Shown here: piece after piece, positions 11,133 to 21,151 of the stretch | How the letters are laid out: each line of letters starts with the position of its first letter | Position numbering within the stretch: position 1 is the first letter of the stretch | NCBI GenBank assembly: GCA_964030475.1 | Contig: CAXIPT010000002.1 | Coordinates: 978,903 to 1,042,902, forward strand | DNA from: Tethya wilhelma | Lineage: Eukaryota > Porifera > Demospongiae > Tethyida > Tethyidae | Length of the DNA: 64,000 bases | Reading direction: 5' to 3' | The notes under the pieces: model-generated | Told to the model about the DNA's origin: nothing | Seen by the model: only the letters and a program-made list of their open reading frames with translations | Database searches by the model: none | Position numbers and translations under genes: made by a program

Positions 11133-11582
11133 GATTAACACTTACAATTATCATTGATGAACAAATTGAATTTGTACTACAATGCTAATACACAATACAA
11201 AGTTCAAGTGTAAAGATTATACACACTGAGTGTACTGTATGTTAAATGTTACACTGTTTGTATACACCATGTACAAACAATAACACACAATAGTAAACAA
11301 ACCACAATTAACATTCGATCACACACTGAGTTCATATTGCATGGACACTATATATCATCGACTAATACACATTTTTGAATAATTGGCCCATGCAGCATGA
11401 ACAGCACAGACTTGTAAACATACGCAACATAATAATTATGTAACACAACACTATAATATTGCTTACGTGAATTGAGTTTAATTATAAGCTGCTACTAGTG
11501 GCATGTAAGCATGGAATGGGGCGAGCACAAGCATGCATGCACCACATAATGGTCAAGAATTATTCAATTACTGTTTAGTGTT
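11133..11582. other. Convergent 3' intergenic region
   Basis: AT-rich spacer between the plus-strand beta-helix gene and the terminal exon of the minus-strand CARD gene. It presumably carries both polyadenylation regions. No other feature seen. Confidence 0.5.
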
Positions 11583-14076
11583 TTATTGTACACACTTCAA
11601 CGGACAAGAAATAGGACGGGGATATTTTACAAAACATAGCTTTACAGGTACAGATATGCATTTACCATCACCTGTTTCTTTATAAGGAATATACTGCTGA
11701 GCAAACTCTTCTGGAGAGGTATTAGCAAGCTTTTCTGGAGAGGTGTGTTGAGAGCTGGGCATTGGTAGAAGAACTGGTACATCTGAAAGCAGAACATTCA
11801 AACAAAAGTGAAATTCTCTACTGTGTACCTAATGCTGCAGTTAAAAAAACAAGGCCAGTGCTAGAGGTCAAGTTGATCTTGTTTGAGAATTCTACAAGAA
11901 GTTAGACACGTGGTTGATAATGATATTCATGATGTTGGTAATCCATGTAAGTCAATACTATCTTGTGACCAATACAATCCTTAGGGACATACAGCTCAAC
12001 GTTTAACTGGTAAGGCATAAGAAGCGGTTTCATACCTCCTCTGGGACAAAGATCTCATTTACTCTAATCAAGTGATAGGGAAGAAGTATAGTACACCACA
12101 GCATTCAAGTATGGAAATAATGACGTGTAGGAATAACTGGATGTAATGCTTGGTCAGTGCTTAGAGTTACAGTTCTGTGTCGAATATATTGTAGGAATAT
12201 TTACAATGTACACATACCTTTAGCAATAGGAACGCATTTTCTTCTTTTTGGAGAAAGAGGGACCCCATTGTCATCAGTCCCGGAACAGCTTACTCTCTTA
12301 TTGCCAACACCTGTACATCATATCACAACAATGTTTTATGCATTGGCAAAGATTAATACCCACACATGTGTACTGTACATGTATAAAATTATGTACTCCA
12401 AATGTCACATATACTGTAGATTGGGAAATTTTTGTCGCAAAATTTTTTTTCGCTGATTACCATTACCAACGAAAATTAAACTTGGGAAAAAATTATTTTG
12501 TATGGTGATCTTTACTGAATCATCCGCAAAAACAAACATTGAACTAAGCAAAAATTTAACAGGCAAAATATTTTACCAACGAAAATTTTTCTATCTATGG
12601 TAACTCTGTTTGCACATACAACAATGTGATCACCTTTAGCACTAGAACAGCTCATCTCATTCCCAACACCTGTATGTCAAATCACAAAATACAAGTCAAC
12701 AATACCATCAGATCTTATCAAACAATTTTACCAAACAATTTTCAAAACAATGCAGCTGTCCTTCCTCAGTATACGATTATTATCAACATAATATTATGTA
12801 CATACCTATGACATTACACTTTCTTCTTTTCGGAGATAAAACAACGTGATCACTTTCATCACTGGAATAGCTTTCTCTCTTGCTCCCTACACCTGTACAT
12901 TACAGATTAAACGGGATCACACATCACACACAGTAACACACAATGTCATGTGTACATGTAGAAAATTATGTATTCCAAATGTCACAATTATCTCTGTTTG
13001 GACATACCGTATATAGCTAGAAAATTTGGTAAGAATTAAATTTAGTGGATTGAACAAACTTTGAATTTCGCCGAGCAAGCCAGCTGTTATGGTGATCAAG
13101 TGCCAGATATGCGTACGTACGTATATACATATACGTGCGTGTACTAAATAGTGGCGGATTTTAATTTGGCGGTACTAAGTCTCATCTGCTAATCCGCCAA
13201 ATTTTCTAGCTATACGGTACAACAATGTGATCACCTTCAGGACTAAAACAGCTCATCTTATTTCCAATTGAGTCAAGAATACCATCAGATCTTATCAAAC
13301 AAACAATTTTAAAAACAATGCAGCTGTCCTTCCTCAGCATACTACTATCAACATTTAATATTATACATAACATTACAGTTTCTTCTTTTAGGAGATAGAA
13401 CAACATGATCACTTTCATCACTGGAATAACTTTCTCTCTTACTCCCTACACCTGTACATCACAGATTAAACGGGATCTCACCAAGCTATACATTTAGTTG
13501 TCTCACTTCAACATACCAGTCTTGACATTCAAAGCACATGTTGCACTCAGGATAGTTTCATCTCTAGTTGCTGAATGTGAGCTAGATCCCTGGAGCTGGC
13601 AAACTACAGTTGGCAACTGAACAGTAGGATGAATCTGCAGGTGTTCAGGTGATTCATAACTTGATAGAGAGGGAGAGAGAAGTGCAGATGATCCAGTAGC
13701 AGTAGCATTTCTGCAAATAAACAATTTCAAGTAAACAGTATCTATAGAACATGTGTTGTGTGTACAGTACGTACCCAGTGGAAGTTTGTGACTGAAACTC
13801 TTCAATGATGGCAGCCAACTCAGCATGGGGAGGGTGAGTGGTCTCTTCCCTAAGACACTGAACTATCACTGGCAGAGCACGTTCTCCTTTTGATTGAAGA
13901 TACTGGATTAACTTGATCTTTCGTTCGTTTGGCAGATGATGTCGATATGTGACAGCCTCATACTCCTCTTCGGTGAGCAACATCTTGGAATAAAGTATTG
14001 GAGCTAAAGAGTTCAAGTTGATCATATTCTTTATATCCAGATGGTGCACATGGAAAACAGTTCTACATAACGCCAT
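11583..14076 (-). CDS. CARD-domain protein, multi-exon
   Basis: The first coding exon (14076-13775) begins MALCRTVF and encodes a six-helix CARD-like domain (LTEEEYEAVTYRHHLPNERK, then KLIQYLQSKGERALPVIVQC). It ends in a GTACGT donor. The following exons are 13710-13517 (Ser/Thr/Pro-rich), about 13451-13378, 12892-12806 and 12310-12218 (related exons encoding a KRxxSxSSDES-like stretch then SPKRRKC), and the terminal exon 11782-11583 ending in TAA. Most junctions are phase 1 with good AG/GT signals. The donor of the 13451 exon (ATGTATAA) is weaker. By family knowledge CARDs form homotypic assemblies with NLRs, adaptors or caspases. The SPKRRKC segments resemble basic nuclear-localisation sequences, which is inference. 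No enzymatic domain is visible, so it may act as an adaptor. Confidence 0.75.
12414..12600. mobile_element. TA-flanked MITE in CARD gene intron
   Basis: Imperfect TIRs (CTGTAGATTGGGAAATTTTT and the inverted AAAATTTTTCTATCTATGG) lie between two TA dinucleotides at 12412 and 12601. The paralogous intron copy at about 12990 lacks it, reading TCACAATTATCTCTGTTTG, and so provides an approximate empty site. This fits a Tc1/mariner-class MITE. Confidence 0.75.
13007..13217. mobile_element. TA-flanked MITE (CCGTATAGC family)
   Basis: The ends CCGTATATAGCTAGAAAATT and AATTTTCTAGCTATACGG are inverted repeats, flanked by TA at 13005 and 13218. The paralogous copy at about 12610-12625 (CTCTGTTTGCACATACAACA) is the uninterrupted site with one TA. 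The insertion lies at the exon edge and replaces the GTATGT donor-like sequence of the decayed exon at 13215. A relative is at 14967-15175. Confidence 0.9.
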
Positions 14077-14146
14077 AGTCGATCTTTCACTTTGATTCCT
14101 ACAAAAGCCAAAATAATGGATCATAAACTCAAATACTATGTAGAGG

Positions 14147-14402
14147 TAGCCTCGTTCTCAGGCTCTCTCCCAAGTGAATATTTAATATGCACGGGCGCAC
14201 ACAAAAATAGGGAAGGGAGAGAGCCTGGTACGCGAAATCACGTGAATGCCGTTGCCCGTAGAGAGAGTTTGTATAGTTTCTCTACTACAGCATACTAATT
14301 TTAATGCGTTCTACGTCATTCACGTGATTTCGCGTACCAGGCTCTCTCCCTTCCTATTTTTCAGTGTGTAGTATTCAGGGAGCGAGCCTGGGGACGAGGC
14401 TA
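14147..14402. mobile_element. TAGCCTCRTTC-family TIR element with inner hairpin
   Basis: The outer ends TAGCCTCGTTCTCAGGCTCT and AGCCTGGGGACGAGGCTA are inverted. A second inner palindrome pairs about 14222-14255 with 14315-14352 (TACGCGAAATCACGTGAATG and its complement). The flanking 9-mers agree at 7 of 9 positions (ATGTAGAGG and ATATATAGG). It is the third member of the family at 4284 and 5717. Confidence 0.75.
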
Positions 14403-14964
14403 ATATATAGGACCATGCCATAGAGATAGAGGCTATTGAACAACTAAGGTGGTGCCATTTGGGTTGCAAATTCTGGCTTCTGCTGATATCAGAGGTTCCT
14501 TTTCACAGTATGACCACTGAATTTAGAAAGAAAATTTTAGCCTCAAAATTTTTTCTACTCAGAATTAGGTATTTCAGTCTAGTTTTTTGTTGCAAACATT
14601 AAAATAGTGTAACTCTAGGAGGCCCAGAAAGAAGTTTCACTATCTATAGAGCAGGCATAATTACATCATACGAATTACAATAGTTATTGTAGCCATACGG
14701 AAGTAATTGACAGCTACTCATTTTTCTGTATCACTACTGTACATTAATTAGCCACATGGAAGTATTTGATTGCGCACACTCTATAGCATGGAAGATACAT
14801 TCCTTTGAGGCTGTTGCTACTAGTGTTACGTTCCCAGGAATTAACAATGTGACAATGACTCTCAAGAGTAACAGTAATAGCTAACAACACAGCTTTGTAC
14901 ACCTCAATAACTCTAACAGAACAGAACTGAACAACTAAAACATGACACCTAAGCCATAGCAAAA
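14403..14964. other. Intergenic, no recognised feature
   Basis: Upstream of the CARD gene on the minus strand and beyond the 9-bp-TSD element. No coding or structured feature was seen. Confidence 0.4.
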
Positions 14965-14966
14965 TA

Positions 14967-15175
14967 CCGTATAGCCGGAAATATTGACGGGGATTTTAAT
15001 TTGACGGTTTGACGGTCAAAGTCCAAATCATCAAATTTAAAATATTTTGGGCACCATATATGAATGTATTATGCGAATGTGCAAATCGTCAAATTAAAAT
15101 TCGTCAATTATTTTATTTTACGTTCTGCGGAGCAAACCGTCAAATTTTTGACCGTCAATATTTCCAGCTATTCGG
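14967..15175. mobile_element. TA-flanked MITE (CCGTATAGC family)
   Basis: TIRs CCGTATAGCCGGAAATATTG and CAATATTTCCAGCTATTCGG, flanked by TA at 14965 and 15176. The interior has alternating GACGGT/ACCGTC stretches. Same family as 13007-13217. Confidence 0.8.
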
Positions 15176-15273
15176 TACACACCTATATAAAGAACATAAT
15201 AAATATAACTAAAGATTAACACTAGTTGGTAGTTACACTATGAAAACAGGTGTGCAGTTCAAAGTCCAAGTCA

Positions 15274-15886
15274 CTACAATTCCTCCATCCTTAGTTTGCT
15301 AGGATCAAACTTAACAAGAGCAGTATGAACCCGAGTAGAACGTCGAAGAGTAACAGACGGTGGGGAAGGTGGTAATTCATGAGCTTCCAGAGTAGGAGAT
15401 GTAGAACTCTGTATCTCTGGCAACCACACATCATCAGCTGGTAATGCCGATGAGTGAGACAAATCTTCATCTGCCGGCTTGTCCGTACGTTTACGGATGT
15501 AGTCGATGTGACGACAAACAACACAACCATCAGACAACGTGATGTTGAAAGACACCGGAGATCCACTGAGGACCAGCATGGGAGGGCTTCTGTTGAGGGT
15601 CATCACTGTCACACCAACCTTGAAGAACTATTATCTTTACTGACGAGAGTACAGGGTCTCGATTTGTCAGACGTTTCACTTGTGTTGCAGACATTAGTCG
15701 GTGGAGTGTATCCACTAGCAAGACTGTCTCAGTACATCAGCTGGCATATCAGGGAGTGGCAAACGGCTGAGAACATCAGCATTAGCGTGCTTGGTACCGG
15801 GCTTGTAAGAGATTGTATAATTCTACATACTCAAGGTCAAGGCCCATCTTTGTATTCTTGCTGATCAATGCCATGGTTGGAACAGG
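15274..15886 (-). pseudogene. Ty3/gypsy pol: RNase H tail joined to integrase C-terminus
   Basis: Reading the minus strand, KHANADVLSRLP (the typical end of the gypsy RNase H region) is followed by a TQVKRLTNRDPVLSSV-like linker, then directly by the integrase C-terminal region (SFNITLSDGCVVCRHIDYIRKR) and a Pro/Ser-rich end containing LRRSTRV. The zinc-binding HHCC and catalytic DDE core that should lie between are absent, so about 800 bp of coding sequence has been deleted. Frames change several times. Confidence 0.8.
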
Positions 15887-16014
15887 TCATGACTCACTGA
15901 ACAGAGACTCCAAGGGTCTGTGATCCGACTGGATCTCGAAATGACGACCAAACATGTAGTGATGAAACTTCTTCACACAGAACACGATTGCAAGGCCCTC
16001 CTTGTCCAACTGAG
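15887..16014 (-). pseudogene. Ty3/gypsy RNase H, distal part
   Basis: Encodes QLDKEGLAIVFCVKKFHHYM followed by FGRHFEIQSDHRPL, the conserved second half of the Ty3/gypsy RNase H domain. It is separated from the first half (about 16969-17122) by the inserted element at 16017-16968. Confidence 0.85.
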
Positions 16015-16016
16015 TA

Positions 16017-16968
16017 CAAGTAGTAAAAATTTTATAAAAATGAGAAGTGTAGGAATGGGCAGTGCTGCAAAAAGCAAGGAAACAAGACAAGTCTCTGAAT
16101 TTCGGCACATGACTACTTCATTTTCATGACTCAAGCATAGTACGTGAAATGTCGGCCATTTGGCTCAATGGACATGAGTTAATGCAAGCAATCACTTGAC
16201 TAATTTGGATGAAAGGACAAGCATGTAGAATGTAGATACACAGTAACGTTTGAGAGTTGGGCACAAAAAATGAAGTAGTCATGTGCCGAAATTCAGAGAC
16301 TTGTCTTGTTTCCTTGCTTTTTACAGCACTGCCCATTCCTACACTTCTCATTTTTATAAAATTTTTACTACTTGTTCATTCACTTTTTTAAACACCAAGG
16401 TGCTCAATTGCATGGAGATAACCACACAACAGAGACTAGTCAGTCTCTACAAAAAGCAGAAGTGTACATTTGATGCGCATGCGCATTATAGGCATGAAAA
16501 ACACGTGGTCTATTGACGACCTTTACCTACATAAAAATGGCTAAATAAAAAGTACAGTATTTTATATCAAGAGTTTCAAAGCTGCCTAGATTTTGTTTGC
16601 TGCCTTTTCGCCAGCAAACGAGTAGAAAAGGACGTACTACAGATGAATTGAAGTCTTACTATATGGTCAAAGTTGTCTCAATGTCTTTTGTTTGTCTGGA
16701 AATCGCGTTCAAGTAAGTCAGTTAGGAAGGAAGGAAGATGAACAAAATTGCACTGTTGTGGCTTCTCGCCAGCGCTCTCTCCAGAGTGCTCTGGAAACTT
16801 TCTGCCAGTTTTCTTTGTTAATACAGTAAGTAAACTGTCTGTGGGAGGCTATTGAATGCATTTGAAGGCTTAGCTTTGTTTCCTTGAAAGTTTATAAGCA
16901 TGAACATTTTGTATTGTGTCTATGGGACAGTCGGCCCATTCCTACTATACGTACTACCGTACGTATGA
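16017..16968. mobile_element. Composite inverted-repeat element, copy 1
   Basis: It interrupts the gypsy RNase H, with TA on both sides (16015 and 16969). The left part holds two arms of about 105 bp in inverted orientation (16017-16125 and 16267-16375; shared GTAGGAATGGGCAGTGCTG, with one difference). A unique part of about 600 bp follows, with GATGCGCATGCGCATT, ending in ACTATACGTACTACCGTACG. A second copy with the same architecture is at 47561-48665. No ORF of transposase type was seen. Confidence 0.75.
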
Positions 16969-17347
16969 TATTTCCTCTCTGCTGGTGCCAGGGAACGAGA
17001 GGCGAAGGCAATGGCTGCTCTGAGCCATCATTCATTCTGTGTGACAGCATTGCACCAACGCCATATGGAGATGCATCACAGGCTAGAATGAGGGGGCGGT
17101 TTGGGTCGAAGTGGACTAACAAACAGGGTGATGTGAGCTGGTCTTTGGCTTCTTGGAAGGCTTTTCACTGTTCTGACCCCCATGTCCACAACACATTCTT
17201 CTGGAGTAGCTGATTGAGAGGAGCGAGAGTGTTAGAGAGGTTCAGTAGGAATTTCCCGTAATAGTTCACCAATCCTAGAAATGAGCGATGTTGGCCTACA
17301 TTGGTTGGTGCTGGGGCATCACAGACGGCTCTAATCTTCTCTTGCAT
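16969..17347 (-). pseudogene. Ty3/gypsy RT thumb and RNase H, proximal part
   Basis: Minus-strand translation shows FLGLVNYYGKFLLNLS (RT connection) and LACDASPYGVGAMLSH (RNase H start). After a frame change it shows AFASRSLAPAERKY, where the inserted element begins. Frameshifts make it non-functional. Confidence 0.85.
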
Positions 17348-17350
17348 AGG

Positions 17351-18099
17351 TCAAATACCATCAGCCGATATATTGTGTCCCAAGTACTCAACAGATGGTT
17401 GCATGAATGAACATTTACTGAGCTTCAAACGCAAACCAGCCTTTGCTAGTCGTGTTAGTACCAGATCAAGAGTTGCTAGATGGTTTTGCTCTGTCTGTCC
17501 AGTGATCAGGATGTCATCAATATAGACACTGACATTCGAGATCCCCTGTAGAATTCCTTCCATTGCCCTCTGGAATATCGATGAAGCCGATGTCACACCA
17601 AATGGCAATCCCCCTTGTGCATGTTGATCTCGACATACTTCTTCGGCTCCTCATCTAGTGGGATCTGTTGGTAAGCATGGACAAGGTCCAACTTGGTGAA
17701 AGATTGACGACCACCAAGCAAAGCAAGAAGGCCATCCACTCGTGGAAGTGGGTAGGTGTCTAGCTTGGCTGCTTGATTTACTTTGACTTTATAATCACCA
17801 CAGATACGGATGCTCCCATCCTTCCTGACGACAGGAACAATTGGGGCTGCCCAATCAGTTGAACTGAACTGGCAAGCCAGATTCTCAAGTCGCTCTAACT
17901 CCTTCTCTACTTTTGCTTTCAGGGCATAAGGTACCGTGCATGGCTTGCAAAATCTAGGTTGGGCAGCAGGGTCTACATGGATCTTTGCGGAGACATCTTT
18001 CACTAGTCCCAGTTCATCCTTGAACACTGCCTCGTGACGCTTGAGAGTCTCCTGCAAGGTCTGTTGTGGGTGAATCTGATTAAAATTGTGCCAATTCAA
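17351..18099 (-). pseudogene. Ty3/gypsy reverse transcriptase
   Basis: Two overlapping frames (18099-17593 and 17608-17351) together encode the RT: WAAPIVPVVRKDGSIRICGD, then KLDLVHAYQQIPL, then the catalytic YIDD box (VSVYIDDILITGQT), then LSKCSF and YLGHNIS. A frameshift near 17600 separates the palm halves. Family assignment to Ty3/gypsy is secure from the motif set. Confidence 0.92.
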
Positions 18100-18120
18100 C
18101 CTGATCTTCAGTAACCAGTC

Positions 18121-18432
18121 TCATTCTAACAGGGTAGGTCCTGAGCCGGCTACGACAATGAGTTCCAGTTTCGCTGTCTGTCCTAGGTAGCATACTGTGG
18201 TAGGAAAAGCATCTTTTAGGTTGAGTGTCTCTCTTGTGTAAGTGCACAGTTGTTTCTGTGTTGCACAGAGGGGTGGGGATTGCTGTCCTGGCCAAACTCG
18301 ACTGAAGGTTTCTTCGCTAACAATTGAGCATGAAGCGCCTGTGTCGACTTCCATCACCAGGTCAGCTCCATTGACTTGCAGTGTCACCTTGATTGGCTCT
18401 GGTCTGCTCACTGCATTCACCACCAGGAACAT
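18121..18432 (-). pseudogene. Ty3/gypsy aspartic protease
   Basis: Contains the active-site box EVDTGASCSIVS within a retropepsin-like fold of about 100 residues. It lies between the gag zinc knuckle (larger coordinates) and the RT (smaller coordinates), the order expected for gag-pol read on the minus strand. Confidence 0.88.
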
Positions 18433-18460
18433 ATCGTATGTTGTGGCATGTTCAGCTCAT

Positions 18461-18880
18461 TCAGCACACCAGAAGGGTGGCTGTTGGATCGGTGTTTGCG
18501 ACGACCACGAGTTGTAGGGCGCTGACTCTGGCCTTGAGTCGACTATTGTTACAGCTTGGTTTGACAAACTCGAGCCAAGTGTCCTTTCTTGTGACAAAAT
18601 GGCATTCACTTTCCTTGAAATGGCAGGATCCGAGGCATGATTTCCTCCACATGTGTAACACTCGCGTGTAGCTTGTGTCTTTTCTCCCATCGCATGCATG
18701 TATGGGGTATTGAGTTGCAGGCTTCTGAATGTCCTTTACATGCTGCTTAGCAACTTCAGCAGCTTGTGCTAGTTTAAAAGCCTTCTTGAAGGTCAATTCC
18801 GACTAAGTCAAGAGGCGACGTTGTACTCGATCATCTCTCATACCACAGACAATGCGGTCACATAGCATGTCATCCTCCCT
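18461..18880 (-). pseudogene. Ty3/gypsy gag C-terminus with broken zinc knuckle
   Basis: Segments resembling gypsy gag (DDMLCDRIVCGMRDDRVQRR, then LTFKKAFKLAQAAEVAKQHV) are followed by a zinc knuckle (CYTCGGNH) whose second half (CHFKESECHF) is in another frame. There is an in-frame TAG between the two gag blocks. The gag start and an LTR were not found. The first of these blocks is repeated at 23698-23840. Confidence 0.8.
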
Positions 18881-20415
18881 ATACCTTACCAGCCAAATGT
18901 TAGCTATTTTGTCCCATAGAAAAATATCTAATTAGTTCATTTTGGTGGTATTCTCAAGCCAGATGGACTTCAGCTGAAAAGTGACTGTGCCGAAATTACT
19001 CGCAATGTTAGCTGATCCTAGCCAGCTGATATAGTCTATAGTGAGGTCCTCATATCAAAAGACACCTTTCACTAACTTTCAAAAGTGTAGAGTAAAATGT
19101 TTTAGCTCAATTTCAATTTTGCTAAGAAAACCTCCTATCATTATATTCGCTGTGTCTACAGAGCTGGCAGACCGTATAAGGTAACACGGGGTAATTTCGG
19201 TCACTCTTCAGCTAGTTGAAATTCAAAGCAATATATATTCTTCACTAGACGGTCCAACTTCTTCCTGGGCCTGTGTGAGGTACTACACTATGTTAGTATC
19301 TTGCAACAATAAAACTTGACGCGATCACTTGCTTCTAAGTGGAAAATCTTTCATGGTTTACAATCCTCGTTCAATATTCTGAAAAATTGATTTTTGGGGG
19401 TATTTTCGGTCACCCAATGAAGATGAGCTCAGCAACTGCCATGAGTCAGAATTTGTGAACCATATGCCCCCACATTAGTTTGTTGGCCTGTTTAGATTAC
19501 TATGAAAAAATGATATAAAATAATATAGCAGCATTTCTTTGTTTGTATTTTTGTATTGTTCTGAACTGTCATAATTTCGAAATTTTCGCCATTGTTCTAT
19601 TTTGTGATTCCATACGGTACTGAGACTTTGACTTCCCGCTACCAGACTGCAGCACCAGTACAAGAAAGTAGGGGTGTATATAGTAATACCAGAAAGGACT
19701 GGAGATTATTGTAATGCTGTCATATTGCCGCTGCTGCCCTTCGTTTGAGAAGGCGAGCTAAAGTGCTGAAGTTTTGGTAGATTGTGGCGCTTTTGCAAAC
19801 AAGACTACAAGGAACATTATTTACTGTCCCGTCTAGAACAAACAACGATGAACTAGAACAAGGGAGCTAGAGACAGCTGAGTAGTGCCACAGTATGTGGA
19901 AGACTTCAGCTTTGAGCAAAAGTCCTCTGTCTGTAGCTGAGAGTGATTTGGTTACAAAGTGACCGGAAATAAACCGTGACCGAAATTACCCCGTTTTACC
20001 TTACTTTCCTATTGCTTTTGTATTGCAGCGTTACTTAATTAATACATAGTATCTGGGTTTTGCCAGCACTGTATTACAAGAGCCAGCACCATTGACTAAA
20101 ATATATTTAGCTTCAGTTTATGGTGCCGGCTCTCTAGCCACAGCCTAATATATTTCAGTATATATTCTATATAAAGCACATTAGCCTAGCTTACTTGACA
20201 CACTTATAGAACTCACAATCGTAGAGCAGCTCTCATGCAATCTTGTCAAATTGGTGGGTAGATATTTGTGACTCCAGTTCTTTCTTGCTGATCAGAAAAT
20301 CGAGATCAAACATGGTGTATACGCCCGCCCAGTTATAGCTTCTGATTGTCTGCAGTGCGCATGCGCATATTCAATAGTGCTTGGAGAAATTCGGCGCAGT
20401 GCGCGCGGTGGACTA
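18776..20415. repeat. Segmental repeat, copy A
   Basis: Starts in the gag remnant and continues through noncoding DNA to about 20415. It matches 23698-24498 closely, including the runs GAGGCGACGTT and TGCAGTGCGCATGCGCATAT. Copy A is longer because of the 823-bp insertion at 19179. Beyond GTGCGCGCGGTGGACTA the two copies diverge. Confidence 0.85.
19179..20001. mobile_element. 823-bp TIR element flanked by TA
   Basis: TIRs AGGTAACACGGGGTAATTTC and AATTACCCCGTTTTACCT, with GGTCAC/GTGACC continuing the inversion. TA is at 19177 and 20002. The paralogous position at about 24100 (GACCGTAGTACTCTCC) lacks the element. The inner motif GGGGTATTTTCGGTCACC (about 19397) repeats the terminal sequence. 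No transposase ORF was found, so it is non-autonomous. Confidence 0.85.
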
Positions 20416-20511
20416 GGCAGCCTCTCAGAGTTCGATTTTAGACCAATCACCTCTATAGCTACCTGATTTAGAGCAAACTTGCAAATATACAAGTTGCAGT
20501 CAGGTGTCTTC

Positions 20512-20575
20512 TCACGAGATCGCGAAATCAACTCTGGCGAGATCAACTCTCACGAAATCAATTCTTGCGAGATAC
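20512..20575. repeat. Short degenerate 15-bp tandem repeat
   Basis: About four units of a pattern like CACGAGATCAACTCT (CGCGAAATCAACTCTGG, CGAGATCAACTCTCA, CGAAATCAATTCTTG). The same kind of unit occurs in a longer array at 49303-49420. No function known. Confidence 0.65.
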
Positions 20576-21145
20576 CGGAGCGTTACTTAGTAGCCATCAC
20601 AGTCAGTGCAGCCTGACCACAGTAGCTAACATGTTCTCTGCGACACGAGTGCGCCTTTGCGCTGAGCTGGCATGGCATGTCGGTTAATTACATTCCAATC
20701 ATGTGAACGCGCATAGATCACGTGCACCAGCTTGCCAGCTCAGTTTAGTACGTACTTCTCTGGGTATTGACTTACTAGAAACCTGTATCCAGTTCTTCTG
20801 TATCCACTTTTTAGCTAAAGAAATTCAGCTTGGTGTGTCCTACCTCAAGGTAACTCTCCCATGACGGTGCCGGTGAGGAGGCAAGAGAGAAAGAAGCCGG
20901 CGACTCGGATAACGCGCGCTTGCCCGTAACCTTCCCGTACACCCTTGACGGTGGTGCCAAAACGACAGAGTGTCTACAAAGAGAAAAAGAGAAGAACTGA
21001 TCCACACGACTAAGGTATGAACAAAAATTCCATTTGAGTAGCTTATTGTAAATCTGACTTGATTCTACACTAAGTCAGTATAAAGTAAACTGAACGTTAT
21101 GAGCTTGTGAAAAAAAAGGGGGTGGCTCAGGTCAGTTTTTTTATC
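20576..21145. other. Intergenic, no recognised feature
   Basis: Moderately GC-richer than the surroundings. No splice-consistent coding exon or known repeat could be assigned. Confidence 0.35.
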
Positions 21146-21151
21146 TTGATG

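Larger units (their letters stand above)
12218..13451 (-). repeat. Tandemly multiplied exon/intron block
   Basis: Five related exon-like segments occur in order. Three look usable (13451-13378, 12892-12806, 12310-12218). Two are decayed (about 13285-13215, which lost its AG acceptor, and 12669 to about 12625, which retains the acceptor but has a shortened reading frame). Intron sequence between them is also duplicated: shared runs include ATACCATCAGATCTTATCAA and CAATGCAGCTGTCCTTCCTC. The repeating unit is therefore about 560-590 bp. Confidence 0.85.

Noticed and set aside
14400..20400. Long terminal repeats for the gypsy relic.
   Set aside because: I compared the sequence beyond 15274 with that beyond 18880 and saw no direct repeat that could be an LTR pair.
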